NCBI RefSeq assembly: GCF_011799805.1
Contig: NZ_WXUB01000001.1
Span: 620,001-684,000, forward strand
DNA from: Maribellus sediminis
Lineage (GTDB): Bacteria; Bacteroidota; Bacteroidia; Bacteroidales; Prolixibacteraceae
Length of the DNA stretch: 64,000 nucleotides
Direction: 5' to 3'
Numbering within the stretch: the stretch's first letter is position 1; every line of letters starts with the position of its first letter. The notes beneath the pieces were generated by a model, which made no database searches, was not told the DNA's origin, and saw nothing but the letters and a program-made list of their open reading frames with translations. The position numbers and the translations under genes were made by a program. Positions 38,622 through 47,888 of this stretch are shown here, one piece after another.

Positions 38622-38993
38622 ATGTTAGAACATTTAACCATGGAAACTTTCAAAGAGAAAGTTTTCAATTTCGAAGCGAACAAAGAATGGAAATACGAAG
38701 GTTCAGTGCCTTGTATGATTGATTTTTATGCAGACTGGTGTGGCCCGTGTAAAATGGTTGCACCTGTTTTGGAAGAATTGCAAAAAGAATACGGCGAAAG
38801 CATTGTTATTTACAAAGTAAATACCGAAGAAGAACAGCAGTTAGCCGGAATGTTTGGTATTCAGAGTATCCCATCATTGTTGTTTGTGCCTACCGACGGA
38901 CAACCACAAATGGCTATGGGAGCGCTGCCAAAACCAACGTTCGAAAAAGCTATTGCTGATGTGCTGAAAGTTGAAAAACCTTCAGTTAACTAA
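38622..38993 (+). CDS. trxA: Thioredoxin
   Basis: The protein has 123 residues with the classical active site in FYADWCGPCKMVAPVLEEL. The cis-proline is in IQSIPSLLFV, and the strand/helix order is normal for thioredoxin. Nothing suggests export, so it is a cytoplasmic disulfide reductase. The start could be Met at 38622 or Met at 38640; the first places the 5' leader closer to the predicted transcription start and is retained. A consensus promoter lies at 38540-38570. Its final 8 bp overlap the convergent murF gene. Confidence 0.94.
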   Translation: MLEHLTMETFKEKVFNFEANKEWKYEGSVPCMIDFYADWCGPCKMVAPVLEELQKEYGESIVIYKVNTEEEQQLAGMFGIQSIPSLLFVPTDGQPQMAMGALPKPTFEKAIADVLKVEKPSVN

Positions 38994-40281
38994 GAATTTC
39001 GAGCACTTTTTCAAGCTGAATACCACGGGAACCTTTTATTAAAATGTTCCCGTTTTTTATTGGGTTTTTCTCAAGATAAGCACACAACTCTTCAATGTGA
39101 TAAAAGGCCATGAATGAGTACGCCGTGTTTGCCTTGAGAAATTCTTTTCCTACCAGGTAAACATTTTTGAAGCCTTTCTCCTGAACAAGTTTAAGCGTTT
39201 GCAGGTGTTCTTCTTCTGCATACTTTCCCATTTCGAGCATATCGCCTAAAATCAGGTAACCTTTGTCATTCAGGCCGGCGGCAAAGCTACTGATCGATGC
39301 TTTCATACTGGTTGGATTGGCATTGTATGCATCCATAATAATTTTCAGCCCATTTTTTTGAATTAACTGCGAACGGTTGTTCTTTGGTTCGTAGTTTTTA
39401 ATTGCTTCCTGAATTTTGAGAGGATCAACACCAAGATAATTTCCGATGCAGGCTGCCGCCAGAATGTTCTCGTAATTAAAATCTCCGATCAGTCTCGAAT
39501 TCAGGTAAAGGACTCCTTTTGCAAAATTTGCTTTTACATGGATGAACGGTGGCGATTGAATTGGTTCTCCATTCAGGTCGGCTCCCGATTTGCCGTAAGC
39601 TATTCGCTTCGGAAGTTTTGCTCCTATTTCTTCCAAAATAGCGTTATCGCGATTGTAGAAAACAACACCTTTTTTTGCTGCCAGAAAATCGTATAATTCG
39701 CCTTTGGTTTTTATTACACCTTCAAACGAGCCAAAACCTTCGAGGTGTGCTTTCCCAATATTTGTAATGATGCCAAAATCGGGATCGGCAATTTCACAAA
39801 GTAATTTGATCTCGCCCGGGTGGTTGGCGCCCATTTCCACAACCCCAAATTCGGTAGATTTATCCATGGCAAGCAAGGTAAGCGGTACACCGATGTGATT
39901 ATTTAGATTCCCCTGCGTAAATGCCAACTTGAATTTTTTTGAAAGCACTGCTGCAATAAGTTCCTTGGTAGTGGTTTTGCCGTTGGTACCGGTAATTCCC
40001 AGGATTGGTAGCCCAAGTTTTTTGCGGTGGTGGTGTGCCAAATCCTGCAGGCATTTTAGCACATCGTCAACCAGTATGATATTTTCTGCAGTAACAAATT
40101 CTGCTTCATCAACAATCGCACAAACGGCCCCTTTTTTAAGCGCCTCAGAGGCATATTTATTACCGTTAAAGTTTTCTCCTTTCAAGGCAAAAAACAAACA
40201 ACCGTCTTCAATTTTTCTACTGTCAGTTGAAATTTTACCTGATTCCAGAAATATCTGATATATTTTTTCAAGCCGTGTCAT
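38986..40281 (-). CDS. murF: UDP-N-acetylmuramoyl-tripeptide--D-alanyl-D-alanine ligase MurF
   Basis: The protein has 431 residues. It adds the D-Ala-D-Ala dipeptide to the UDP-MurNAc-tripeptide in cytoplasmic peptidoglycan synthesis. The Mur-ligase P-loop is ILGITGTNGKTTTKELIAAVL (core GTNGKTTTKE). Other motifs are FTQGNLNNHIGVPLTLL, VVEMGANHPGEI, ITNIGKAHLEGFGS, and the C-terminal MDAYNANPTSMKASI, which is a MurF hallmark. It follows gldJ in the same direction, but a strong terminator separates the two. Its end overlaps trxA by 8 bp. Confidence 0.95.
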   Translation of the reverse strand: MTRLEKIYQIFLESGKISTDSRKIEDGCLFFALKGENFNGNKYASEALKKGAVCAIVDEAEFVTAENIILVDDVLKCLQDLAHHHRKKLGLPILGITGTNGKTTTKELIAAVLSKKFKLAFTQGNLNNHIGVPLTLLAMDKSTEFGVVEMGANHPGEIKLLCEIADPDFGIITNIGKAHLEGFGSFEGVIKTKGELYDFLAAKKGVVFYNRDNAILEEIGAKLPKRIAYGKSGADLNGEPIQSPPFIHVKANFAKGVLYLNSRLIGDFNYENILAAACIGNYLGVDPLKIQEAIKNYEPKNNRSQLIQKNGLKIIMDAYNANPTSMKASISSFAAGLNDKGYLILGDMLEMGKYAEEEHLQTLKLVQEKGFKNVYLVGKEFLKANTAYSFMAFYHIEELCAYLEKNPIKNGNILIKGSRGIQLEKVLEILS

Positions 40282-40310
40282 GTCTCAAAAATAAGTACAA
40301 TTTGGCACAA

Positions 40311-40340
40311 AAAAAGCCTCATTAATAAATGAAGCTTTTT
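40311..40340 (-). terminator. Intrinsic terminator between gldJ and murF
   Basis: A 13-bp stem with one mismatch (40311-40323 with 40328-40340, loop AATA) is followed on the minus strand by a seven-T run. It ends gldJ transcription 18 bp after the stop codon. Confidence 0.8.
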
Positions 40341-40357
40341 CTGAAGTGATAATATTT

Positions 40358-41821
40358 TTACAAACCTTGCGGGCTTCCTACTCTGGTCATAGCACAGCGG
40401 AAACCAAGGTCTTTTTTTGCTTTTGTTTGCTCGAGGTAACGGCGTGTTCCGGGTACCAGCCAGTAAGGACGGTCTTTCCATGAGCCACCTTTGTAAACCC
40501 GAACTTCATCATTGATAAGTGAAGAGAATGAACCCTGGCGATCATCCTGAATGTACATGCCTTCAGTTCCTTTGTCCTGAACTTCGGTCCAGTTTTCACC
40601 TTCAATAACCTGAGAATTACGATCACCGTCATCATAGTTACGGTAGTCCATTCCGGGGATAGTATCTTTTATGAGTTCACCATATTCGTTACGCATTAGC
40701 TGACCGTTTGCATCGCGACGGTATTCAGTAATAACATTACCACGGAAAGGGCTGAATTCTTCAACGTCATTAAACGACATTGGACGGTATACATCAGCAA
40801 CCCATTCGTTCACGTTACCAGCCATACAGTATAAACCATAATCGTTTGGCTGATAAGAGAAAACAGGAGCAGCAATATCAGCGTTGTCATTTAATGCGCC
40901 TGCCATACCCATCATGTCACCACGACCCCGAACAAAGTTGGCATTCATTTGCCCTTTGTCTTTCTTTTTATCATCGCGCAGGTAAGCTCCGTTCCATGGA
41001 TAAAGTTTACGGTCGGTTAGTAATTCACCGTCGGTGTTTCCAATTAAACCGTATGCTGCATATTCCCATTCAGCTTCGGTAGGGAGGCGGTACTCCGGCA
41101 TCAAAACGCCATCTTCCCATTTCACGCGACGTGTGGTTCCGTCGTTATTTTCAATTGGTTTATCTCCTGCTGTACCTTCATACAATCCTGTGAGGTATGT
41201 TTTTGTTGTATAAACATTCTGTCCCGATTGTGAAGGATCGTGGGTAATGATGTCTTTATCAACAAGAACTTGTTCATTAACCCTGTCAGTTCTCCATTTG
41301 CAATAAGCTTCTGCCTGTTCCCAGGTTACACCAACTACCGGATACTCAGAATAAGCGGGGTGGCGGAAGTAATTTTCTACATAAGGTTCGTTGTACGCCA
41401 GTTCGCTTCTCCAAACACTTGAATCAGGTGTAATCGATTTCGTTTTGTCTGGATCATTTGGATATACTCTGGAAGTCCAGTGTGTAAATTCGCGGTAATC
41501 CTGGTTCGAAACTTCTGTCTCGTCCATGTAGAAAGAAGGAACTGTTACCCTGCGGGGAAAGTTATCATTGCGGTACATCACATCCTGTTCAACGCGTCCC
41601 ATTGTGAAAGTACCACCTTGTACGAAAACAAGACCTGGTCCTGCTTCCTGTTCATAGCCTGAGATGTTGGGAATATTCCCGGTCTCATCATCGTTATATG
41701 ACCAGCCGGTGGTGCGGGAAGTATCCTTTTTACCTCCTCCAAATAAACCACAGCCGGAAACTAAGGCGGCCAGAATGAAAATGAATAATGGTTTTAGTTT
41801 CATCAAACTCATTTTTTGCAT
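40358..41821 (-). CDS. gldJ: Gliding/T9SS lipoprotein GldJ (FGE-like fold)
   Basis: The protein has 487 residues and a lipoprotein signal (ILAALVSGC, Cys24). The fold is that of formylglycine-generating enzymes (SUMF1): FVQGGTFTMGR, FYMDETEVSNQDYREFTHW, PVVGVTWEQAEAYCKWRTDR, YRLPTEAEWEYAAYG and CMAGNVNEWVADVYRP, ending VYKGGSWKDRPYWL and KKDLGFRCAM. GldJ is an essential part of the outer-membrane gliding/type IX secretion machinery and is not a sulfatase maturase. The identification rests on the adjacent porU and porV genes, since the same order occurs in Flavobacterium, where gldJ, porU and porV are neighbours. The related GldK has the same fold and is the alternative. Met1, Met4 or Met7 could be the start. 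Confidence 0.85.
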   Translation of the reverse strand: MQKMSLMKLKPLFIFILAALVSGCGLFGGGKKDTSRTTGWSYNDDETGNIPNISGYEQEAGPGLVFVQGGTFTMGRVEQDVMYRNDNFPRRVTVPSFYMDETEVSNQDYREFTHWTSRVYPNDPDKTKSITPDSSVWRSELAYNEPYVENYFRHPAYSEYPVVGVTWEQAEAYCKWRTDRVNEQVLVDKDIITHDPSQSGQNVYTTKTYLTGLYEGTAGDKPIENNDGTTRRVKWEDGVLMPEYRLPTEAEWEYAAYGLIGNTDGELLTDRKLYPWNGAYLRDDKKKDKGQMNANFVRGRGDMMGMAGALNDNADIAAPVFSYQPNDYGLYCMAGNVNEWVADVYRPMSFNDVEEFSPFRGNVITEYRRDANGQLMRNEYGELIKDTIPGMDYRNYDDGDRNSQVIEGENWTEVQDKGTEGMYIQDDRQGSFSSLINDEVRVYKGGSWKDRPYWLVPGTRRYLEQTKAKKDLGFRCAMTRVGSPQGL

Positions 41822-41839
41822 TTAATTTTCGTATCGACA

Positions 41840-41847
41840 CAAATATA
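41840..41847 (-). promoter_or_regulatory. Candidate -7 element of gldJ
   Basis: TATATTTG on the minus strand is a perfect TAnnTTTG match and lies 19 nt upstream of the ATG. No TTG lies at the usual -33 distance. Confidence 0.4.
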
Positions 41848-41913
41848 ACTAAATAGTTCAATTCTTATTGTTCAGCGTTTTCAATATTTTCACCAAGTTT
41901 TCCAGTATGTTAA

Positions 41914-41921
41914 TATCTTTG
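41914..41921 (+). promoter_or_regulatory. Candidate -7 element of porU
   Basis: TATCTTTG is a perfect TAnnTTTG match, about 100 nt upstream of the porU ATG. The identical octamer serves as the candidate -7 of porV at 45839-45846. A -33 TTG is absent. Confidence 0.4.
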
Positions 41922-42023
41922 TCGTCCGTATTGTTAATTATTTTGAGGTGAATCAGAAATCACTCTGTTGCAATATTTAAATGCGAACTGCGTTTTTTGA
42001 GGTACACCGTAGAAGATTTATCT

Positions 42024-45000
42024 ATGAGAAAATTTTTATTCCTGTTGTTTGTTGTACTGGTTGGTTTTTCGGTTGACGATGTTCAAAAAGAATCGGTTGT
42101 GCTTGATTGGTCTGTCCTGAATTCAAGTTATGAAGAGGAGGGTGGAGTGACTTCGTGGTTCATTCAGCCAGATTCATCGGCCGAAATTCAGGAATTACCA
42201 CGATATTCTCGCTTGTATCCCCTCAACGGAGCCCATGAAAACTTTCGGTTTGTGCTTGAAGCAACGGAATTTGAATTGGCAGATCAGGAACCGCTGCAGA
42301 ATATGCGTGATCAGCTAAGTGAAAATATCAATATAAGTACTACGGTTTTTAAATCGGGAAACGATTATAAAGTTGAATTTCAGATTGTACCGCTAAAAGT
42401 TGAGGCTGGCAAACTATACAGGCTTACTTCTTTTCAGATAAAAAAAATACCGGTTGCCAAAGAAAAGAGTGCATTGCAGGCTTATGATTGGCAACCAAGT
42501 TCGGTATTAAATTCAGGGAAATGGTATAAAATAAGTGCTTCGGCTAAAGGGATTTATAAAATACCGTTTTCAACGCTTAGCAGTTGGGGATTCAGCCAGC
42601 CTGAAGCAGTTAAAGTATTTGGTTCGGGTGGTATTTCTTTACCTGAAGATCCGGGTGAAATTCCATACGACGACCTTGGGCAGTGCGTTGCCTGGACCGA
42701 TGAGAACGGTGGGGAGCAATGCTTGTTTTTTTACTCGCCCGGAGTTACAGAGTGGCGTTGGAACGGGAGCAGGTTCAGGCATAAGAACAACGATTACACC
42801 ACCAAAGCTTATTTCTTTTTGAGTGAAGACGTGGGTAATGAAAAGCAGCTTGAGTTATACGAAGAAATCAGTGGAGAACCAACTCACCGTATTTCGGATT
42901 TTGATGAATATGTTTTTTTCGAACAGGAAAAGTATAATCTTTTGCCTCTGGGCTCGGGAAAACAATGGTACGGCGATAAATTTAGTAGTGGTACCAGCCG
43001 TGAATATACTTTAGCAGTGACCGATCCGGTGCAGGGGATTGATGCCGGTTTGACAATAAACGCTGCAGCCAGAAGCTACGCTACTTCAGTTTTCAATATC
43101 GATGCAAATGGTCAGAGTCTCGGAGAAATGAGTTTTCCAAAAGTAGATACCGATGACGGTCACGGGCTCTATGCGTATGAAAAAAATACAACTTTCCCGT
43201 TTGCTCTTTCCGGAGCGAGCCTGAATGTGGATTTAGCCTATAATCCTTCAAACTCGAATGCTTTTGCATGGATCGATTACCTGGAACTAAACTATCGCAG
43301 ACTCCTTAAAGTTGGTAACAGCCCTGTTTTCTTTAGAGACGGAAGCTCAGTTGGAAATGGGAATATACTGGAATTCTCGATTGAAAATGCCGGCGCAGCA
43401 ACCAAAATTCTGGATGTTACAGCGGTGAATGATGTAAAACAAATACCGGCGAGCCTTGCTGGTAGCGCTTTAACCGCCAGGCGTCCTGCAGATGAGTTAC
43501 GCGAATATGTTGTGTTCGATCCTGCCGGCAGCTTTAATGTTCCCGAGTTGATTGAGGAAGTAGGAAATCAGAACCTGCACGCTTTAAGTACTCCCGAATT
43601 TTTAATCATCTCACATCCGAATTTTTTGAGTTCGGCTGAAGAGCTCGCCGCCTTTCACCGAGAATACGATGAAATGGATGTTGAAGTAGTGAATGTGAAC
43701 CATGTTTACAACGAATTTAGTTCGGGTAGCAAAAATGCAACGGGGATCAGGAATTTTATAAAAATGTTCTACGACCGAAACGAACAATTAAAATATGTTT
43801 TGCTTTTAGGCGACGGAAGTTACGATAACAAGGGTGTCAATCCTGAAAGCAACAACTTTATTCCTACCTATCAATCTGATAATTCGCTGACACCGACCGC
43901 ATCGTTTGTTACCGACGATTATTTTGTGCTGCTCGATGCTGGCGAAAACGTTTATTCAGGCGCTATCGATCTTGGAATTGGGCGAATTACAGCCACAACG
44001 AGTTATGAGGCGCAACTGGTAGTCGACAAGGTTAAACGCTATTACGAAGCCGAGGCTCTGGGTAACTGGCGAAATGCAATTGCTTTTATCGGCGATGATG
44101 AAGATTCGGGCCTTCACATGCAACAAGCTGAAGAACTGGCCGATTCGGTAAATGCGAATTACAGTGCCTTTGTTACCGATAAAATTTATTTCGATGCCTT
44201 TGTAGAGGAGTCTACTCCTTCGGGAGATCGTTATCCGGGTGTGAATGCTGCCCTTAACGAGAAGGTGGAGGACGGAGTTTTGATCCTGAATTATACCGGT
44301 CATGCCAACGAGCGTTTTCTGGCGCACGAAAATGTGCTTACTATCAGCGATATTAATTCCTGGACCAATAAAAACAAAATGCCGATTTTTGTTACTGCTA
44401 CGTGTGAGTACAGTCGTTTTGATGGTGATCAGACTTCGGCAGGTGAATACATTCTTCTTAATGCAAATGGCGGAGGTATTGGATTATTCTCGACAACGCG
44501 TGTAGTTTATGCATCTGCCAATTTCAGGCTAAGCAAAAGTTTTTATCGGTTTATTTTTGATAACGACAGTAATGGCGAACATTACCGGATGGGCGATGTT
44601 ATGCGCCTTGCCAAAATAAATATCGGTAGTTCCGTTAATAAAAGGAACTTTTCGCTTTTAGCCGATCCGGCGCTTAAATTATCTTATCCAAAATACAAGG
44701 TTGTGACAAGCACTATCAATCAGCACGATGCTAATAACGGCCGCGAAACGATTGGGGGGCTTGAAAAGGTTACCATTTCGGGTTATGTTTCCGATGCCTT
44801 TGGAAATAAGGTTGATAACTTTAACGGAACGCTGGTACCAACAGTTTACGATAAACAGGTAACCATGCAAACCCTTGGTAACGGAGGTCAGCGACCAATC
44901 AATTTTAAGGTGCGCGAAAATATTATCTATAAAGGAAAAACGACTGTTGAAAATGGTGATTTCACCTTTAGTTTTGTTGTGCCGAAAGACATTTCCTACA

Positions 45001-45758
45001 GTATTGGAGAAGGAAAGATCGTTTATTATGCTGAGAATGGAGTGGAAGATGCGCACGGAGCTTTTACCAATTTCGATATTGGCGGTTCAGGATCGGAGAT
45101 TACTGATAATGATGGCCCCGACATTGAACTGTACCTTGATTCTTACGATTTTAAATCGGGTGATGAAACCGGAAAAAGTCCGGTGTTGTTGGCCAATCTT
45201 AGTGATGAAAACGGTATAAATACAGTAGGAACAGGAATAGGACACGACATTACGGCAGTGATCGATGACGACTATTCCAACGCCATAGTATTGAATAATT
45301 ATTACCAGGCCAGTGCCAACGACTACACCAGCGGGAACATAACATTTCCGCTCAGTAACCTATCGGTAGGCCCGCACACTTTAAAGTTAAAAGCCTGGGA
45401 TGTGGCTAACAATTCGTCGGAAGTAGAAGTGGAGTTTCAGGTTACCGGAGACTTTATTATTTCGGATGTAAGTGCTTATCCCAATCCGGCGAGTGATTAT
45501 ACCTTCTTTGTTTTGGAACACAACCAGGCCGGTGCCTCACTGAATGTAATTATTGATGTTTATGATATAAACGGCCGGTCGGTTGATCGTTTTCAAACAA
45601 CGGTGGGCTCAAACGGATCAACCACCAATCCTATTCGCTGGGACCTGGCGGAATCGAAAATACCGGCTACTCCGGGTATTTATATTTATCGTGCACTGGT
45701 GCAGAATCAGGAAGGTTTAATTGCTTCAAAATCAGGTAAAATTACAATTGCACGTTAA
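42024..45758 (+). CDS. porU: PorU, type IX secretion system C25-type sortase
   Basis: From MRKFLFLLFV the protein has 1244 residues and a signal sequence. PorU cleaves the C-terminal sorting domain of T9SS cargo and attaches cargo to lipopolysaccharide. The C25 (gingipain-like) peptidase domain includes VLLLGDGSYDNKG, the catalytic H760 in NYTGHANERFLAHE and C794 in FVTATCEYSRFDG. A SPVLLANLSDENGINTVG segment is typical of the late domain. The C-terminus is a type A sorting domain (VSAYPNPASDYTFF through IYIYRALVQNQEGLIASK), as expected for PorU itself. A longer frame from 41997 would start at TTG and is not needed. It is divergent from gldJ and 110 bp upstream of porV. Confidence 0.94.
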   Translation: MRKFLFLLFVVLVGFSVDDVQKESVVLDWSVLNSSYEEEGGVTSWFIQPDSSAEIQELPRYSRLYPLNGAHENFRFVLEATEFELADQEPLQNMRDQLSENINISTTVFKSGNDYKVEFQIVPLKVEAGKLYRLTSFQIKKIPVAKEKSALQAYDWQPSSVLNSGKWYKISASAKGIYKIPFSTLSSWGFSQPEAVKVFGSGGISLPEDPGEIPYDDLGQCVAWTDENGGEQCLFFYSPGVTEWRWNGSRFRHKNNDYTTKAYFFLSEDVGNEKQLELYEEISGEPTHRISDFDEYVFFEQEKYNLLPLGSGKQWYGDKFSSGTSREYTLAVTDPVQGIDAGLTINAAARSYATSVFNIDANGQSLGEMSFPKVDTDDGHGLYAYEKNTTFPFALSGASLNVDLAYNPSNSNAFAWIDYLELNYRRLLKVGNSPVFFRDGSSVGNGNILEFSIENAGAATKILDVTAVNDVKQIPASLAGSALTARRPADELREYVVFDPAGSFNVPELIEEVGNQNLHALSTPEFLIISHPNFLSSAEELAAFHREYDEMDVEVVNVNHVYNEFSSGSKNATGIRNFIKMFYDRNEQLKYVLLLGDGSYDNKGVNPESNNFIPTYQSDNSLTPTASFVTDDYFVLLDAGENVYSGAIDLGIGRITATTSYEAQLVVDKVKRYYEAEALGNWRNAIAFIGDDEDSGLHMQQAEELADSVNANYSAFVTDKIYFDAFVEESTPSGDRYPGVNAALNEKVEDGVLILNYTGHANERFLAHENVLTISDINSWTNKNKMPIFVTATCEYSRFDGDQTSAGEYILLNANGGGIGLFSTTRVVYASANFRLSKSFYRFIFDNDSNGEHYRMGDVMRLAKINIGSSVNKRNFSLLADPALKLSYPKYKVVTSTINQHDANNGRETIGGLEKVTISGYVSDAFGNKVDNFNGTLVPTVYDKQVTMQTLGNGGQRPINFKVRENIIYKGKTTVENGDFTFSFVVPKDISYSIGEGKIVYYAENGVEDAHGAFTNFDIGGSGSEITDNDGPDIELYLDSYDFKSGDETGKSPVLLANLSDENGINTVGTGIGHDITAVIDDDYSNAIVLNNYYQASANDYTSGNITFPLSNLSVGPHTLKLKAWDVANNSSEVEVEFQVTGDFIISDVSAYPNPASDYTFFVLEHNQAGASLNVIIDVYDINGRSVDRFQTTVGSNGSTTNPIRWDLAESKIPATPGIYIYRALVQNQEGLIASKSGKITIAR

Positions 45759-45838
45759 AAAGAAACATCCGGTAAAATTTTTCTGAGAAAGTTCCGTTCA
45801 GTTATTAGTTAAAAATATGGTAACAACAACATTTGTTT

Positions 45839-45846
45839 TATCTTTG
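45839..45846 (+). promoter_or_regulatory. Candidate -7 element of porV
   Basis: TATCTTTG matches TAnnTTTG perfectly, 22 nt before the ATG at 45869. An ATG trinucleotide sits where TTG is expected at -33. This suggests porV can be transcribed apart from porU. Confidence 0.5.
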
Positions 45847-45868
45847 CACGCTCAATTTTAGTAAAATT

Positions 45869-47044
45869 ATGAAGAGGATTTTTCGATTATTATTTATTCT
45901 GACACTGATAGTTATTGCAACTGAGAATGTTTTTGCACAAGGTACATTATCGGGTGCTAACACTATTACAACAGCGGTTCCGTTCCTGGGAATTACACCT
46001 GATTCGAGAGCAGGAGGTATGGGAGATGTAGGGGTAGGAACTACTGCCGACATTAACTCGCAACACTGGAACCCTGCAAAATATGTATTTATGGAGAGCG
46101 ACATGGGAGTTGGTTTGTCTTACTCACCGTGGCTACGTAACCTGGTAGACGATATTAACCTGGCTTATTTGGTGGGTTACAAACGTTTGGACGATGTACA
46201 GACTTTGAGTGCTTCATTGCGCTACTTTGCTTTGGGAGACATCGTATTTACAAGCGATCAGGGTGAATTGATGGGACAACAAAGCCCGAATGAATTTTCC
46301 ATCGATTTTGGTTATTCGCGTTTGCTTTCTGAAACATGGTCGGGTGCGGTAGCCGTGCGCTACATTCGTTCCGATCTTACCGGCGGCCAGTTGGTAAATG
46401 GAGTAGAGACGCATGCGGGTAACTCGTTTGCTGCCGACGTTGCTTTCTATTATTTTAACGAATTCAGAAGAAGCCGCAAAGACAATAGTTTTTCTGCGGG
46501 TATCAACATTCAGAATATTGGTGCGAAAATTTCGTATACCGATGGTGAAGTAAAAGACTTTATCCCAACTACTTTGAAATTGGGTGCTTCTTACACCATG
46601 GAGCTCGACGATTACAATACTTTCTCGTTCTCGGCTGAAGCCAACAAATTACTGGTTCCAACTCCACCTGCTGATTCAACGGCTTATGGCGATGGAGATG
46701 TAATTTATTCTGGTGGAATCAATTCAGATATCGGTGTTATCGAGGGTATTTTTAAATCCTTTGCCGATGCACCGGGTGGAATGAAAGAAGAATTCCAGGA
46801 AATTACCTGGGCTGCGGGTGTTGAATACTGGTATAACAAGCAGTTTGCCATCCGTGCAGGTTATTTCTACGAGCATGAAAATAAAGGTAACCGTAAATAT
46901 TTTACTGCGGGTGCAGGTTTAAAAATGAACGTTTTTGCACTCGATTTCTCTTACCTTTTCCCAACTCAGCGTAACCACCCGCTGGAAAATACGCTACGCT
47001 TCACGCTATCGTTTGATATCGATGCATTTAGCAACCAGCGATGA
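45869..47044 (+). CDS. porV: PorV, type IX secretion outer-membrane barrel protein
   Basis: From MKRIFRLLFI the protein has 391 residues with a signal peptide ending NVFAQ. PorV is a 14-stranded beta-barrel (FadL-like) that binds cargo sorting domains, shuttles them from the translocon and forms the attachment complex with PorU. Visible features are the N-terminal VPFLGITPDSRAGGMGDVGVG segment (core PFLGITPDSRAGGMG, a PorV/LptO hallmark), SQHWNPAKY, and alternating strands to LRFTLSFDIDAF. It directly follows porU. Its stop overlaps the start of ispF by 4 bp (ATGA). Confidence 0.93.
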   Translation: MKRIFRLLFILTLIVIATENVFAQGTLSGANTITTAVPFLGITPDSRAGGMGDVGVGTTADINSQHWNPAKYVFMESDMGVGLSYSPWLRNLVDDINLAYLVGYKRLDDVQTLSASLRYFALGDIVFTSDQGELMGQQSPNEFSIDFGYSRLLSETWSGAVAVRYIRSDLTGGQLVNGVETHAGNSFAADVAFYYFNEFRRSRKDNSFSAGINIQNIGAKISYTDGEVKDFIPTTLKLGASYTMELDDYNTFSFSAEANKLLVPTPPADSTAYGDGDVIYSGGINSDIGVIEGIFKSFADAPGGMKEEFQEITWAAGVEYWYNKQFAIRAGYFYEHENKGNRKYFTAGAGLKMNVFALDFSYLFPTQRNHPLENTLRFTLSFDIDAFSNQR

Positions 47045-47520
47045 GTTTCAGAGTTGGTATAGGATATGATGTACACCGTCTGGCTGAAGGAGAAACCTTG
47101 TGGCTGGGCGGTATTTTAGTTCCACACCATAAAGGAACTGTTGCGCATTCCGATGGCGATGTACTGATACATGCCATTTGTGATGCCATGCTCGGTGCCT
47201 TGAAATTGCGCGACATCGGTACGCATTTCCCCGATAATTCAGCAGAATTTAAAAATATTGATAGCAAGCTTTTGCTCAAGCGTTCGTACGAACTGGTAAA
47301 GGAAAAAGGTTACTCGATCGTAAATATCGATTCGTCGATCAGTGCGCAGCAACCAAAACTAAAGCCTTTTATTCCGGAAATGGAAAAAGTGATGGCCGAT
47401 GTTTTGGGTATCGATGTCGATTGTGTTTCGGTTAAAGCTACCACCACCGAAAAACTCGGTTTCGAAGGACGTGAAGAAGGCATTTCGGTGAATGCCGTTG
47501 TATTGCTACAGAAATCATGA
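47041..47520 (+). CDS. ispF: 2-C-methyl-D-erythritol 2,4-cyclodiphosphate synthase IspF
   Basis: The protein has 159 residues, the normal IspF length. It forms the cyclic diphosphate in the non-mevalonate isoprenoid pathway as a zinc-dependent trimer in the cytoplasm. Motifs are the zinc-binding VGIGYDVHRL (Asp and His), GTVAHSDGDVLIHAICDAMLGA, DIGTHFPD and the C-terminal ATTTEKLGFEGREEGI. It overlaps porV upstream and the CoA-binding gene downstream by 4 bp each (ATGA), so the run is translationally coupled. Confidence 0.97.
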   Translation: MSFRVGIGYDVHRLAEGETLWLGGILVPHHKGTVAHSDGDVLIHAICDAMLGALKLRDIGTHFPDNSAEFKNIDSKLLLKRSYELVKEKGYSIVNIDSSISAQQPKLKPFIPEMEKVMADVLGIDVDCVSVKATTTEKLGFEGREEGISVNAVVLLQKS

Positions 47521-47882
47521 CAGAACATAAACCGACATTGGTTATTGGAGCCAGCGAAAATCCCGCTCGTTATTCGAACCGGGCTATTCATTCGCTGCGC
47601 AATCGTGGATATCATGTGGTGGCGCTGGCGAAACGTATGGGACAGGTTGCTGATGTTGCTATTCAAACCGAATTCCCGGAAAATCCGATTCACACGGTGA
47701 GTTTGTACGTTGGTCCACAACGTCAGCCTGAGTATTACTCAAAAGTTCTTGAGCTTCATCCCAAACGAGTGGTTTTTAATCCGGGGACCGAAAATCCGGA
47801 GTTTGAAGTACTCTTGGAAGAAAATGGAATTGAAGCTGTTCAGGCCTGCACGCTGGTCATGTTAAGTATTGGAAATTATTAA
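47517..47882 (+). CDS. CoA-binding domain protein (YccU-like)
   Basis: The protein has 121 residues. It is a single Rossmann-like CoA_binding_2 domain: PTLVIGASENPARYSNRAIHSLRNRGYHVVAL, with the GASENPARYSN nucleotide-binding loop. VYVGP-type LYVGPQRQPEYY and KRVVFNPGTENPEFE follow, and CTLVMLSIG closes the domain. The biochemical role of stand-alone members is unknown. The gene overlaps ispF by 4 bp and is followed 6 bp later by a thioredoxin-like gene. Confidence 0.88.
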   Translation: MTEHKPTLVIGASENPARYSNRAIHSLRNRGYHVVALAKRMGQVADVAIQTEFPENPIHTVSLYVGPQRQPEYYSKVLELHPKRVVFNPGTENPEFEVLLEENGIEAVQACTLVMLSIGNY

Positions 47883-47888
47883 TTCGCC

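Noticed and set aside
40358-41821. GldJ as a sulfatase-maturing enzyme (FGE)
   Set aside because: The FGE-like fold is present, but the porU/porV neighbourhood and lipoprotein anchor match the gliding protein.
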